Shown piece by piece: positions 20,344 to 31,748 of a stretch of 64,000 nucleotides of DNA. The notes below the pieces were generated by a model. The model had not been told where the DNA came from. It worked only from the letters and a program-made list of their open reading frames with translations, and did no database searches. Each line of letters begins with the position of its first letter. Within the stretch, counting starts at the first letter, position 1. Made by a program: the position numbers and the translations under genes. This DNA is from Helianthus annuus. Taxonomy: Eukaryota; Streptophyta; Magnoliopsida; Asterales; Asteraceae. The stretch spans positions 112,589,235 to 112,653,234 of the forward strand of contig NC_035435.2 in NCBI RefSeq assembly GCF_002127325.2, written 5' to 3'.

Positions 20344-22752
20344 TGTCACACCCCAACCGATGGCGGAAACATCGGAGTGAGACGAAGAAAGATTGCTCAT
20401 CACACATAACGCTATTTGTGACAGTATTTAATAAATCGATTTCATTTCATAAAGTAGATTGTCAACATTACAAAAAAAATTCAAATACAACAAGTTCAAA
20501 GAAGTATATAACAACATAAGCAAAATTGATAGAACGATTAAACCTAAACGTCTATATGTGTATCTAGGCATCAACGCTACTTCATTTCATAGCATCATCA
20601 TCCTCAGCCTGTAACATGTTTAAAATAAAGTTCAATGCAAAAGCAAAGGCGAGTATACAAGTTTAAGCATAAGTATAAGTATAAAAGTTTAAAACGAATC
20701 CACATGGCAACTTAGTCTATACGAGATCAACCTAGCGTGGCATGCAATATTTCTAGCCAACCTCTGTTTACGCAAGAAAGTTTAATTAATTCAACATGAC
20801 CCAAGTTTAGGGGGGCGGTGCGTTACTCCTATAGCGCTATACATGTCGAAGGGAGGCTCGTGAGAGCTAATGACTAAAACATATCACATAAGTATGGTCC
20901 ACGTAAGCATCAAGTATCATAACATAGTATTCATGTATAAGGATTGTTTTGTGCATTGCATAAAGAATAAGTTTAAGTGTAGTTTAATAATAAAACATGT
21001 TACACCCCAAAAAGTGGTAAACATAAAAAGGGGGTTGCGAGTATACTCACAAAATTTGTATAAGCTTTCCGATTATCCAATGTGACGAAGTTGACGAGGT
21101 TAGAAGGTTGAATATGTCCGTTTAGGGATTTAGGAAGTTAAAACACAAGAATATATGTATTCAAAAGTAATCGTCCTTTAACACCAAGTACTTGTTCTTG
21201 ACACTATGAAACCTCAAGGGTTAATGTTTTCATGAGTAGTATACTCATTAGAATCGTAACAAGTCTTATGTCTTGGATGATGTATTCTACTATTTCGATG
21301 AATGAACACAAGTCCACCATCAAGGGTTCGAATAGTAAACATATGTATAAGTATTATATGTATTATTTAGTCCAATAATCAAGCATGAGGTAGAAGATAA
21401 ATCTTCATTTAGGTACCTCTATTGTGTCATAGAATTCATGTAGGAGGTAGGAAGAACAAGCTTCCATTTAGGTACCTCTTATGGTTCACCACTACACTTG
21501 ATGTAAAAAAAAACAATCAAGGAGGGTCATGAACATACAATAAAGAATAAGAAATATACACACTAACTAAGAGAAATCATCAAATCATGCGAGGATTGTA
21601 TGTTTGGACAACCCAAGTTGTTCCATAATCACTCATGTATCAAAGACAAAGTTTGACATGACTTGTGGGTTAAAAACCCTAAACAAAACACCAAGTTTAT
21701 GAGGTTTAATCCTCTGATTTTTAAGTGTCTCAACCTTGTTTTTAAGCTTAACCAACCATGGGATAAGTTGTAAGCATTAGGACATAGGTATGAGATGTGT
21801 TGAACACAAGTTACATAGGTATAAACAAGTTTTTGATGAACATAAAAACAAACAGAAAGTTTATGGATGATTTCGGGGCATTTCCAGGTCTGATTTCTCC
21901 AAGGAGAAGTCTAGGAATCGAACCCCATGATTATCCAAGTAAGTAGGAAAAAGAATCAAGTGATTTCGTTAAGAAATGAGTGAGTTATGCTCATTTTCGT
22001 GAAGGGGTGTCAATCTGCTCGAACCCTTGCTTTTCAGCTACGGTTTGGAGGATGTTTTGAGAGTTTTTGGTGTTGCAAAAGTGGTAGGGAGGCTGGTTAT
22101 AAGTGGTATTTATAGGGGGAAGGATTAGGGTTTCAATGGGTTGGGCTTTGTAAGTGTTTAGAAGGGGTTACACCTTGAAACTAGCCCACAAAACCCAACT
22201 ATATGGGGCTGAATTTTGCTGAATTGGGGCTGCCATATTTCTTTATTTTTTTTATTTTTTTAAAACATTATAATGAGTAATTTTGTTAATTAAGTTGTGT
22301 AATAATATGCAACAATGTTTCCCCTAACTTGTAACAAGGTGAAATATGAAATAAAACATGATTTAACTAGGTAAAAAGTGTAATGTACAAGTATGTAACA
22401 TGTTTGTAAGTGACAAGTATATGTCACATATCAGATGATTAACCGTCGTATAAATAAGCATATTATTAGGGGTTTTTAGGTATCAACAATTTAAGGACAA
22501 GCATGGACATGCATCGTGAATAAGTATCGTATAAGTATGAATTGCAAATAAGGATTCGATGTACAATGAATTCGAACGTATGAACATGTATGAATATGTA
22601 GATGGTGAATTTAAAGAAATACGAATTTTATTTATGATCCAAGTCTCGGATTTTACAACGAAAAGAAGACTACAATAATATAAGATTTCCAAAAATAGCA
22701 TTACAAGGCAAGCTTTCTAATTATGGAAGGTATGAAAAAGCAGGGCGTTACA
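20344..22752 (-). repeat. Element B 3' LTR (2,409 bp)
   Basis: On the plus strand it runs from TGTCACACCCC to GGGCGTTACA. Minus-strand TATA CCTATAAATACC near 22105-22117. No gene inside. Confidence 0.9.
22105..22117 (-). promoter_or_regulatory. Element B LTR TATA box
   Basis: The minus strand reads CCTATAAATACC. The equivalent in the 5' LTR, the one that would drive genomic RNA, is at about 27574-27584. Confidence 0.5.
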
Positions 22753-22788
22753 GTCTCCCCTCCTTTAGGAAATTTCGTCCCGAAATTT
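22753..22788 (-). other. Element B polypurine tract with adjacent hairpin
   Basis: Minus strand: hairpin AAATTTCG-GGA-CGAAATTT (22788-22770), then 17 nt including AAAGGAGGGGAGAC directly before TGTAACG of the 3' LTR. The purine run is the plus-strand primer. Confidence 0.8.
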
Positions 22789-25700
22789 ATTTAAGAGGTA
22801 GATTTAAAGAGTTTTGGTAACAGTTCGAGACTCGAGATTTTGAAACGTTTTGAAAAGTACGAGATTTTGGGAAGATAAAGTTAAGTTTGTAAAATGATTT
22901 GTCGAGCCGAAATGGGTTTGAGGCATAAGCAGGGGTAAACAGGTATAGGTAAAACGATTTGAAATGGCTAAAAATTAGAAAGTTCTAAGGGTAATAAGAT
23001 AAGTTAGGATTTGAATGCTTAAACGAGCTTGATTGTGAACGAGGTTCGTATGAAAGGAAGGAAATAGGAGCATGTGGCGAACGATTGACACTAAATGAAC
23101 GCAAGTATACGAATGATATGGGCATTAGATAGATGAAAGTAGCATGTTAAGGATGAAGTCTCGTCATGGATAATCGGACATAATGTGTTTGTGAGTTGCT
23201 TAAAGCTTGTATTAGGTCCAAGAGGTCTGTAAAACACTGAATTTCCCATGGGACGTTTTACGAAATTTTGGTAACATGGTGAAAACACTTATATATAGGA
23301 AGTACCAGCGGCGTATCCACCATGTTTTGACCATGTTACGTCCGTTTCGTCTTCGGTGTCATGTTACGTTCCGTGTATTACCATACGCAGTAGCACACTC
23401 TATGGTTCTCATACGCCTATCACTATAATCCCGTGTGCACCCGTGATTATTTTGTTCGTCGCATGATCCGCATAGCTTGTACTAGTTGTGTATGAATCGG
23501 GGTATACATAAAAAGTTTAGAATGTGTACGTACAAGAATATAGTATATAAGCAAGTCCATGCTTAAGTATGTGTGGGACCCACGCAAGCGAATCCCTCAG
23601 GTTACGCTCGCGTATAGGTACGAATGTATGAATCATGAGTAAGGATGAAAGTATGAGCATAAGTTTAAGTATGAATACGCATGTATGTATGAGCATAAAC
23701 ATAAAACGTGTAAGTAGTATGTGTACAAGCAGAAGCGTAAAACGTATAAGTAGTATGTGTATGAGTACAAGCATAAAACGTATGAACATAGGTGTAGGTA
23801 TGAAAAATAAATATTGCGTATATGGTGTACATTGAGGCATCGCGGATTAGAAAGGCTAAGTATGTAGATACGAACGATATAAATGGTGTTATCGTGAGAT
23901 ATCGACTAAAACGTGTATGACGATGTGCATGTATAGTTGTTCCAACAAAACGTTGAGTTTATCGAATCAAAATTAGATTGAGCCTGGTTTGAAAGGTAGA
24001 ATATAGTTTGTATATGTAAAGGAACATAAAGTACTCGTTGGTTATGCATAACGTATTTTGTAACAAATAGAAATGCTAATTTTGTTTAAAAGGGTTTACG
24101 TAATCCGAAAAATGGTCGGTCCCTATGAAGTCTTCTTGCCCACGTGTTTTGTAAATTGGTGTAGGAAAAGGGTTTTCGTTAAAAAGTAAGTTCGTTTCAT
24201 CAAAGAAGAAATTATGAATTTAGGAGATTCTTGTGAAAACTAGGATCCTTAGAAGAGAAATTTAGCAAAAGGACTTAGTGATTAAAAAAATTAACAAATG
24301 ATTTGTTGATGTTGAAAAGGGTATTTGGTAAAACAATCATATAACTTCTATAAGATCTTATAAGTATTTGAGAAAGGTTGGTTGGATTTTGATTAAAAGT
24401 AGAAGGTGAGCATGTTTTAGTGATTAAGTCGAATATGAAGTTCATGGGCAAGAGTTTCATTGAGCCGATTAAATTGATAGGTAGCATTTCGTAAGGTTTT
24501 GAAGTTCGTGCAATAAAACGTTTTAAGACATGATTATGAATTTCGCGTATATGAGTTGAGTGAAAATAGATTGTAGAATAAGAAGTACGTTTGATAAAAC
24601 AATGCATTTTGAAATCGGTATGAGTGGGTATTTTGAATAATGATAAACAATTTGAGTATAAAATATGATCGAGTTTGCATAATAAGATATTTTGAAGAGA
24701 CGTTTTGGTAACGATCACCTAGGTAAGGGAATCACCCCTAACTCGTTGGTGATGTCGTTTTTTTTTTAAGAAAAAGGGGAGTGGAGTTAGTCGTCAAGGT
24801 AAGGAAATCACTCCAATCTTAATGATATGTCTCCACTCGTCGTTACAAGGAATATGAAATTATATTATATGAAATCATGCATATATATAAATGTATGGAA
24901 AAGGTTCAATATGTTGTGTGCATGAAAAGAGAATATCGAAAGTATACTCGAGTTTGAAAGATTGCATCGTATAAAATAAATATTAGGAACACATGTTGAT
25001 CAAAATTTGGCTGGTTCCAAAACGGAACTTTGACTAACCAAAGTGGTCGAAAAGTCTTTTGAATTTGAGGAGCATGCTTTGGCCTAATAGGTAAAATACT
25101 CTCGCCGACAAGTCGGTTAACGGTATTTACCCTTCCGGTTACTACATGTCCCAAATCAATCGAAATTTCGAGACTTGGGGGGATTTATAAAAAAAAAAAC
25201 AAGGAGTGGAACTAGTCGACAAGGTGCGGGTTTCACCCCTAACTTGACGATTTCGAATCCTAAGTGTGGTTGGTACTCGTCGGGTCAAAATTTAATTTCG
25301 ACATGTTGACGAGGGTCCACTAGAATTTCAAATTTGAGTTTTACCATTAAGATGTGGATTTCACTCCTAGCTTAATGGCGATATCTCGTGTAAAAAAGAA
25401 TATGTAGATTGAGAGTCGTTCACCAAATTGTGGGTTTCACGCCTATTTTGGTGAATTCGTCTCGAGTGTTTACGGATTAAGAATAGTCGAGTAAAATGCA
25501 TGAGGGAAAGAGTATGTTAAAGGAATAAACAACAAATATAAACTCACAATGAAGCATATTAAGAATAGCAAATAATGAGTGGGACAATAAAACATGTATT
25601 AGCACATAATAAAGCAAGTATAGCATGTCAAGTGTTAACACATAAGCGACATATATGCTTAAAAGATCAAAAGAGAATAAATAAGAGCAAATAAGGTAGC

Positions 25701-25793
25701 ATGCAAGTAGTTTCAAGTAAAACATAAGAATAAGGCTCTAAAACTATAGACTAGGCTAAAGCATTCCTACTTTTCCTAATTCCCTATAGTTAT
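22789..25793 (-). other. Element B internal non-coding region
   Basis: No reliable coding sequence. The longest open frame (minus strand, 24718-24275, 147 codons) has no recognisable domain and is dominated by Ile, Ser, Phe, Asn and Thr, as expected from AT-rich DNA. The part nearest the PBS (24714-25455) is a hairpin array with a common loop. Confidence 0.6.
24714..25455 (-). repeat. Five hairpin units with a shared 19-nt loop
   Basis: The loops are at 24723-24741, 24799-24817, 25224-25242, 25352-25370 and 25428-25446; plus-strand consensus about TGYGGRTTTCACYCCTA. Flanking arms in the last three units: CGACAAG/CTTGACG (one mismatch), CCATTAAG/CTTAATGG (perfect) and TTCACCAAA/TTTGGTGAA (perfect). 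The first two units have weaker or bulged stems. An outer pair GTGGAG/CTCCAC encloses the second. Confidence 0.8.
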
Positions 25794-25806
25794 GGCTCTG
25801 ATACCA
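25794..25806 (-). other. Element B primer-binding site, tRNA-Met
   Basis: The minus strand reads TGGTATCAGAGCC, separated from the LTR by the spacer GAT (plus-strand ATC at 25807-25809). Confidence 0.9.
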
Positions 25807-25809
25807 ATC

Positions 25810-28192
25810 TGTCACACCCCAACCGATGGCGGAAACATCGGAGTGAGACGAAGAAAGATTGCTCATCACACATAACGCTATTTGTGACAGTATTTAATAA
25901 ATCGATTTCATTTCATAAAGTAGATTGTCAACATTACAAAAAAAATTCAAATACAACAAGTTCAAAGAAGTATATAACAACATAAGCAAAATTGATAGAA
26001 CGATTAAACCTAAACGTCTATATGTGTATCTAGGCATCAACGCTACTTCATTTCATAGCATCATCATCCTCAGCCTGTAACATGTTTAAAATAAAGTTCA
26101 ATGCAAAAGCAAAGGCGAGTATACAAGTTTAAGCATAAGTATAAGTATAAAAGTTTAAAACGAATCCACATGGCAACTTAGTCTATACGAGATCAACCTA
26201 GCGTGGCATGCAATATTTCTAGCCAACCTCTGTTTACGCAAGAAAGTTTAATTAATTCAACATGACCCAAGTTTAAGGGGGGCGGTGCGTTACTCCTATA
26301 GCGCTATACATGTCGAAGGGAGGCTCGTGAGAGCTAATGACTAAAACATATCACATAAGTATGGTCCACGTAAGCATCAAGTATCATAACATAGTATTCA
26401 TGTATAAGGATTGTTTTGTGCATTGCATAAAGAATAAGTTTAAGTGTAGTTTAATAATAAAACATGTTACACCCCAAAAAGTGGTAAACATAAAAAGGGG
26501 GTTGCGAGTATACTCACAAAATTTGTATAAGCTTTCCGATTATCCAGTGTGACGAAGTTGACGAGGTTAGAAGGTTGAATATGTCCGTTTAGGGATTTAG
26601 GAAGTTAAAACACAAGAATATATGTATTCAAAAGTAATCGTCCTTTAACACCAAGTACTTGTTCTTGACACTATGAAACCTCAAGGGTTAATGTTTTCAT
26701 GAGTAGTATACTCATTAGAATCGTAACAAGTCTTATGTCTTGGATGATGTATTCTACTATTTCGATGAATGAACACAAGTCCACCATCAAGGGTTCGAAT
26801 AGTAAACATATGTATAAGTATTATATGTATTATTTAGTCCAATAATCAAGCATGAGGTAGAAGATAAATCTTCATTTAGGTACCTCTATTGTGTCATAGA
26901 ATTCATGTAGGAGGTAGGAAGAACAAGCTTCCATTTAGGTACCTCTTATGGTTCACCACTACACTTGATGTAAAAAAAAAACAATCAAGGAGGGTCATGA
27001 ACATACAATAAAGAATAAGAAATATATACACTAACTAAGAGAAATCATCAAATCATGCGAGGATTGTATGTTTGGACAACCCAAGTTGTTCCATAATCAC
27101 TCATGTATCAAAGACAAAGTTTGACATGACTTGTGGGTTAAAAACCCTAAACAAAACACCAAGTTTATGAGGTTTAATCCTCTGATTTTTAAGTGTCTCA
27201 ACCTTGTTTTTAAGCTTAACCAACCATGGGATAAGTTGTAAGCATTAGGACATAGGTATGAGATGTGTTGAACACAAGTTACATAGGTATAAACAAGTTT
27301 TTGATGAACATAAAAACAAACAGAAAGTTTATGGATGATTTCGGGGCATTTCCAGGTCTGATTTCTCCAAGGAGAAGTCTAGGAATCGAACCCCATGATT
27401 ATCCAAGTAAGTAGGAAAAAGAATCAAGTGATTTCGTTAAGAAATGAGTGAGTTATGCTCATTTTCGTGAAGGGGTGTCAATCTGCTCGAACCCCTTGCT
27501 TTCAGCTACGGTTTGGAGGATGTTTTGAGAGTTTTTGGTGTTGCAAAAGTGGTAGGGAGGCTGGTTATAAGTGGTATTTATAGGGGGAAGGATTAGGGTT
27601 TCAATGGGTTGGGCTTTGTAAGTGTTTAGAAGGGGTTACACCTTGAAACTAGCCCACAAAACCCAACTATATGGGGCTGAATTTTGCTGAATTGGGGCTG
27701 CCATATTTCTTTATTTTTTTTATTTTTTTAAAACATTATAATGAGTAATTTTGTTAATTAAGTTGTGTAATAATATGCAACAATGTTTCCCCTAACTTGT
27801 AACAAGGTGAAATATGAAATAAAACATGATTTAACTAGGTAAAAAGTGTAATGTACAAGTATGTAACATATTAGATGATTAACCGTTGTATAAATAAGCA
27901 TATTATTAGGGGTTTTTAGGTATCAACAATTTAAGGACGAGCATGGACATGCATCGTGAATAAGTATCGTATAAGTATGAATTACAAATAAGGATTCGAT
28001 GTACAATGAATTCGAACATATGAACATGTATGAATATGTAGATGGTGAATTTAAAGAAATACGAATTTTATTTATGATCCAAGTCTCGGATTTTACAACG
28101 AAAAGAAGACTACAATAATACAAGATTTCCAAAAATAGCATTACAAGGCGAGCTTTCTAATTATGGAAGGTATGAAAAAGCAGGGCGTTACA
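25810..28192 (-). repeat. Element B 5' LTR (2,383 bp)
   Basis: Nearly identical to the left LTR; lacks 26 bp present there near 22400-22430. Confidence 0.9.
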
Positions 28193-28905
28193 GTTCAGAC
28201 CATCAAAGGTCTGAAGGCCAGAACCCTCCAACCAGGGAGAAGGGCATGATCTTCACACCACTCACAAAGACTCCTCAAGAAATCCTTGCAACAGAAGAAG
28301 TCAAGCAGAACTTTAGGCCTCCTAAGCCTCTCCCCAAAAGCAGGAAAAATGAGAACTCTACACAGTATTGTGAGTTCCATGAAGAAAAGGGTCACCACAC
28401 CAATGATTGCTTCCAGCTCAAGAAAAGAATTGAAGAGGCTGTTAAGTCCGGGGAACTCGCTCATTTGGTAAAAGGGGTTCGGGACAAAATGGCTGAAGGA
28501 AAGGGCAAGGAAGTCAATGTGGTGGACTCTGATGAAAGGGTTCCTCATAAAAGACAACGGTTGGAAGCTTGGGAGCTTCAGTGTGTTTGCTTTCCCCCAA
28601 CAGAAAAAGACCCTTTTTCAAGCCCTCTTGTTGTAGAAGCTACTGTGGGAACGCTGAAAACATATAGGGCATACATAGACACTGGGGCGGCCATTGAAAT
28701 CATGTTCGAGAAGTTCTTCAACCGCTTGAGTAACGAAGAACGTTCAAGGCTTCAACCCTCTGGAACCTCCATAAAAGGTATTGCTGATATCCCCCTCAAG
28801 CCTTTAGGGCAGCTGACACTAAATGTTCGTTTTAGCGAAGGTCAGAAGGAAAGAATCCAGCCACTCACCTTTGTGGTTATCACATACCTTCAAACTATGA
28901 TGTGA
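28193..28905 (+). pseudogene. Tat-like gag 3' part and protease
   Basis: Continues the gag frame after element B and one copy of the target duplication. It contains the modified zinc knuckle CEFHEEKGHHTNDC (C-x2-H-x4-H-x4-C, His replacing the second Cys), a form seen in Tat elements. A retropepsin-like protease follows with active-site YIDTGAAIEIMF near 28672-28707. One base is missing near 28886, so the frame ends at 28905 while RT continues in the other frame. Confidence 0.82.
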
Positions 28906-30740
28906 TCATAGGAAGACCAGGACAGTGTGCCTTTTACATGGCCGTGTCTGTTGGACATGGCACAGTGAAATTTCCAACTGAGAAAGGGATAGCAACCCTT
29001 CAACCCTCTCAAGAGGCCTACTTGGTTGAAGGTGAAAGTCCTAAGAGCGAAGAGGATAGGCAAAGGATGGCTATCAATCCTAGATACCCTGAACAAAGAA
29101 TAAGGGTCAATCCAGGCCTTTCGCAGGAAACTCTCTCTTACCTAGAAAAGTTGTTGACACATTACAGCGATGTCTTCGCTTGGTGTCCAGAAGACATGAC
29201 AGGGATCTCCCGAAACATTGCTGAGCATGAGTTAAGAATACCACCCGACATTAAGTCTGTGGTCCAAAAGAAAAGAAGCTTAGCACCCGAAAGAAGCCTG
29301 GCTGCTTGCCAGGAGGTTGAAAAGCTCGTATCAGCCGACATTCTCCGAGAAGTCAAATACCAATCATGGGTTGCAAACCCGGTTATGGTCAAGAAGCCAG
29401 ACAACTCTTGGAGGATGTGCATAGACTTCAAGGATCTCAACAAGGCTTGTCCTAAGGACTGCTATCCACTACCTGAAATCGATCTCAAGGTTGACTCGCT
29501 CACCGGTTACCCTTTCAAATGCTTTCTTGATGCTTACAAAGGGTATCACCAAATACTCATGAAAGAAGAAGACGAAGAGAAGACGGCGTTCCACACTGAT
29601 AAAGGAATCTTCTGCTATAAGAAGATGCCCTTTGGACTCAAGAACGCTGGAGCAACCTACCAACGTCTGGTAGACAAAGCTTTTGCAAGCCAAATTGGTA
29701 AAAACATGGAAGCTTACGTCGATGACTTGGTAATCAAAAGCAAGATGGAGTATCAAATGCTTGACGACATTCAAGAAACTTTCAAGAATCTCAGAAGGGT
29801 TAACATGAAGCTTAACCCTGAAAAATGCTCATTTGGATTCGAAGAAGGAAAATTCCTAGGTCACATTGTTGGGAAGCAAAGCATCAAGGCTAACCCAAAC
29901 AAAGTAAAAGCCGTCCTCGAAACCAAACCACCGAAAACCAAGAAAGAAGTTGAAAGCTTAAACGGGAAACTTGCAGCCTTGAAGCGTTTCACCTCTAAGC
30001 TGGCTGAAAGGTCCCTACCCTTCTACAAAACACTCAAAAATTGTTCTGATAAGAAGGATTTCAAGTGGACTGATGAGGCTGAGGAAGCCTTCAACCAGAT
30101 GAAACAGCATCTTGCTTCCTTGCCAGACATTGCAGCTCCGGAAACGGGAGAATTAATCTCAGACTATCTATCAATTGCTGAAGAGGCTATAAGTGCAGTC
30201 CTCACCATCGAACGAAACACGGATCAGGTACCTATTTATTTCTTCAGCAAAACTTTAAAATTGGCTGAGACCAAATATCCTCCCCTTGAAAAGCTTGCCC
30301 TAGCCCTAGTTCAGACAGCTAGAAGGCTTCGGAGGTATTTCCAAGCACATCCTATACAAGTGGTCACTGACCAACCTATTAAGAATGTGCTTGAAAAGCC
30401 AGAGAACTCAGGAAGGTTGGCAAAATGGGCAGTGGAACTAGGTGAACACAACATCACCTACGTCCCACGAAAAGCTATTAAAGCCCAAGTCTTGGCTGAC
30501 TTCATTGTGGAAGTCCTGAACCAAATAATCAATGAAGTAAACACTACCACCACTGAACCCTCCAACCCTGAAGCCTGGAAGCTTTTTACCGACGGAGCTT
30601 CAAGCGTTGAAGGGTCAGGGGCTGGGTTAATTTTGATCAACCCAGAAGGGTTGGAATTCACATACGCTCTTCGTTTTGATTTTCAGACCACCAATAACGA
30701 GGCTGAATACGAGGCACTGATCGCCGGTAAGTACTTGTAA
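28887..30740 (+). CDS. Tat-like reverse transcriptase-RNase H, truncated
   Basis: The frame is open from the frameshift (28887) to the stop at 30738-30740; no genuine start codon is needed because it is part of the polyprotein. A protease tail (DVIIGRPGQCAF) is followed by RT: WRMCIDFKDLNKACPKD, FLDAYKGYHQI, MPFGLKNAGATYQRL, catalytic AYVDDLVIKSK and FLGHIV. RNase H follows (PIYFFSKTLKLAETKYPPLEK). The second, plant-type RNase H starts at LFTDGASS near 30587 and breaks off after NNEAEYEALIAG; the last four codons and stop are foreign sequence. Conserved catalytic residues of RT are present. Confidence 0.88.
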   Translation, partial: PSNYDVIIGRPGQCAFYMAVSVGHGTVKFPTEKGIATLQPSQEAYLVEGESPKSEEDRQRMAINPRYPEQRIRVNPGLSQETLSYLEKLLTHYSDVFAWCPEDMTGISRNIAEHELRIPPDIKSVVQKKRSLAPERSLAACQEVEKLVSADILREVKYQSWVANPVMVKKPDNSWRMCIDFKDLNKACPKDCYPLPEIDLKVDSLTGYPFKCFLDAYKGYHQILMKEEDEEKTAFHTDKGIFCYKKMPFGLKNAGATYQRLVDKAFASQIGKNMEAYVDDLVIKSKMEYQMLDDIQETFKNLRRVNMKLNPEKCSFGFEEGKFLGHIVGKQSIKANPNKVKAVLETKPPKTKKEVESLNGKLAALKRFTSKLAERSLPFYKTLKNCSDKKDFKWTDEAEEAFNQMKQHLASLPDIAAPETGELISDYLSIAEEAISAVLTIERNTDQVPIYFFSKTLKLAETKYPPLEKLALALVQTARRLRRYFQAHPIQVVTDQPIKNVLEKPENSGRLAKWAVELGEHNITYVPRKAIKAQVLADFIVEVLNQIINEVNTTTTEPSNPEAWKLFTDGASSVEGSGAGLILINPEGLEFTYALRFDFQTTNNEAEYEALIAGKYL

Positions 30741-31106
30741 ATGATGAAGGAGTAATGAATGAAAGTTGGTTTGATAAACTAAATCTTGCAAACAACTTAT
30801 TTACAAACGAGCCAATAACTATTCAAAGGAAAATGTCTGACCAATTCAGATTAGAGGTCTTAACCATTCAGACTCAGTATAGTGCTTAACCATTCAGAGG
30901 CAAATGTCTGAACCATTCAGACATTTGCTCGCGAAACAAACAGTCTGAACCATTAAGTGCTGAACCAGTAAGAGGTCTGAACCTTTAAGAGCTTCATTAA
31001 GAGGTAAACAAACAGCCCCTAAGTTCAGATCCATTTAACCATATAGATTCTAGTTTTAAGGTATGTATAATTATACATTGTGATTTATATATTCTTTATT
31101 GATAAT
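30726..31106. other. Spacer with MITE remnant and 13-bp inverted repeat
   Basis: No gene. Sequence is rich in TCTGAACCATTCAGA words and ends in AAACAAACAGCCCCTA (31006-31021), which resembles a hAT-like MITE terminus; the opposite end is missing. It contains a perfect hairpin, GCAAATGTCTGAA/TTCAGACATTTGC, with loop CCA at 30900-30928. Confidence 0.5.
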
Positions 31107-31111
31107 TGAAG

Positions 31112-31361
31112 GGGTATGGTCCTAAATCCTGCACCGACTATTTGAGTCAACCTCAGGTCGCGCGCGGGCCCATACCCATATCAGACCAATTTGGTAACTT
31201 CCCTGACCTTGCGCCGACTAATCAAGTATAATCCAAGTCACACGCAGGGTCAGGACCAACACAAGATCAGATTTGACACTTAACTCCTTGGATGAAAACC
31301 CTTACTTCCTGGACCTTGCGCCGGCTACACGGGATATTCCCGGGTGTCGCGCGGAGGTAAG
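31112..31361 (+). repeat. Three consecutive GC-rich hairpins in the LTR fragment
   Basis: Each unit contains a CCTTGCGCCGAC-like left part and a GTCGCGCG-like right part. Closing stems: GGGTATGG/CCATACCC (31112-31177); CCTGACCTTGCG/CGCAGGGTCAGG with one G-T pair (31202-31254); CTTACTTCC/GGAGGTAAG with one G-T pair (third unit, ending near 31361). Confidence 0.7.
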
Positions 31362-31738
31362 AAGCACAAGTAAACCTCGGACAAGTACCAAAGATACAAG
31401 TGGCAGAGCAGTGGGCCAATGAGCGTCCAACAAGATGTATCCGATCATGTTGCACCGATGGATAATCATAGAGGCGACAAAAATGTACACAAGGACGCAC
31501 ACGTGGCACCAATTAACGTGCGCCGACCACTGCTCCATGATCTCCACTTAGCTGCTGATGACAGAACAGACAATATAGATAATTGTCAGGACACATGAAT
31601 CCATTCAGCATGCGCCAGCTACCCTCTCGCCTAGAAGCACCAACTGTACGTCGTGGTAGAGGAGACAAAATGGATATTCCTTATTGTCGACTACAGGCCC
31701 AAGGCCTATCAGCCCATCTCCTTCACAAACCACCTCAG

Positions 31739-31748
31739 CTATAAATAG
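31739..31748 (+). promoter_or_regulatory. TATA box of LTR fragment
   Basis: CTATAAATAG in the plus orientation, the standard plant TATA form. Confidence 0.5.

Larger units (their letters stand above)
20341..28192 (-). mobile_element. Element B: non-autonomous long-LTR retrotransposon
   Basis: Two LTRs of about 2.4 kb surround 3.06 kb of internal DNA with a PBS (minus strand, next to the right LTR) and a polypurine tract (next to the left LTR). No Gag or Pol coding sequence was found, so it must depend on a helper. The 8-bp sequence GTTCAGAC occurs on both sides (20333-20340 and 28193-28200). At the left (U5) end, three extra bases ATC separate this repeat from the LTR. I see about 11 substitutions and one 26-bp deletion between the LTRs (about 0.45%). 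Termini and PPT context resemble Del/Tekay-like Gypsy elements. Confidence 0.88.
18182..30740 (+). mobile_element. Truncated Tat-lineage Ty3/Gypsy element (carrying element B)
   Basis: The order is LTR, PBS, gag, protease, RT, RNase H and then the start of a second RNase H (LFTDGASSVEGSGAG), which marks the Tat lineage. Sequence homology stops near 30725, inside that second RNase H; integrase and 3' LTR are absent. Gag carries a frameshift, a TGG-to-TGA nonsense codon and the 7.85-kb insertion of element B. Without the insertion the two gag halves are in the same frame. Confidence 0.85.

Noticed and set aside
24275..24718. 147-codon open frame on the minus strand in element B
   Set aside because: Composition follows AT-rich DNA, no domain or motif is recognisable, and the neighbouring sequence is non-coding; it is more likely accidental.
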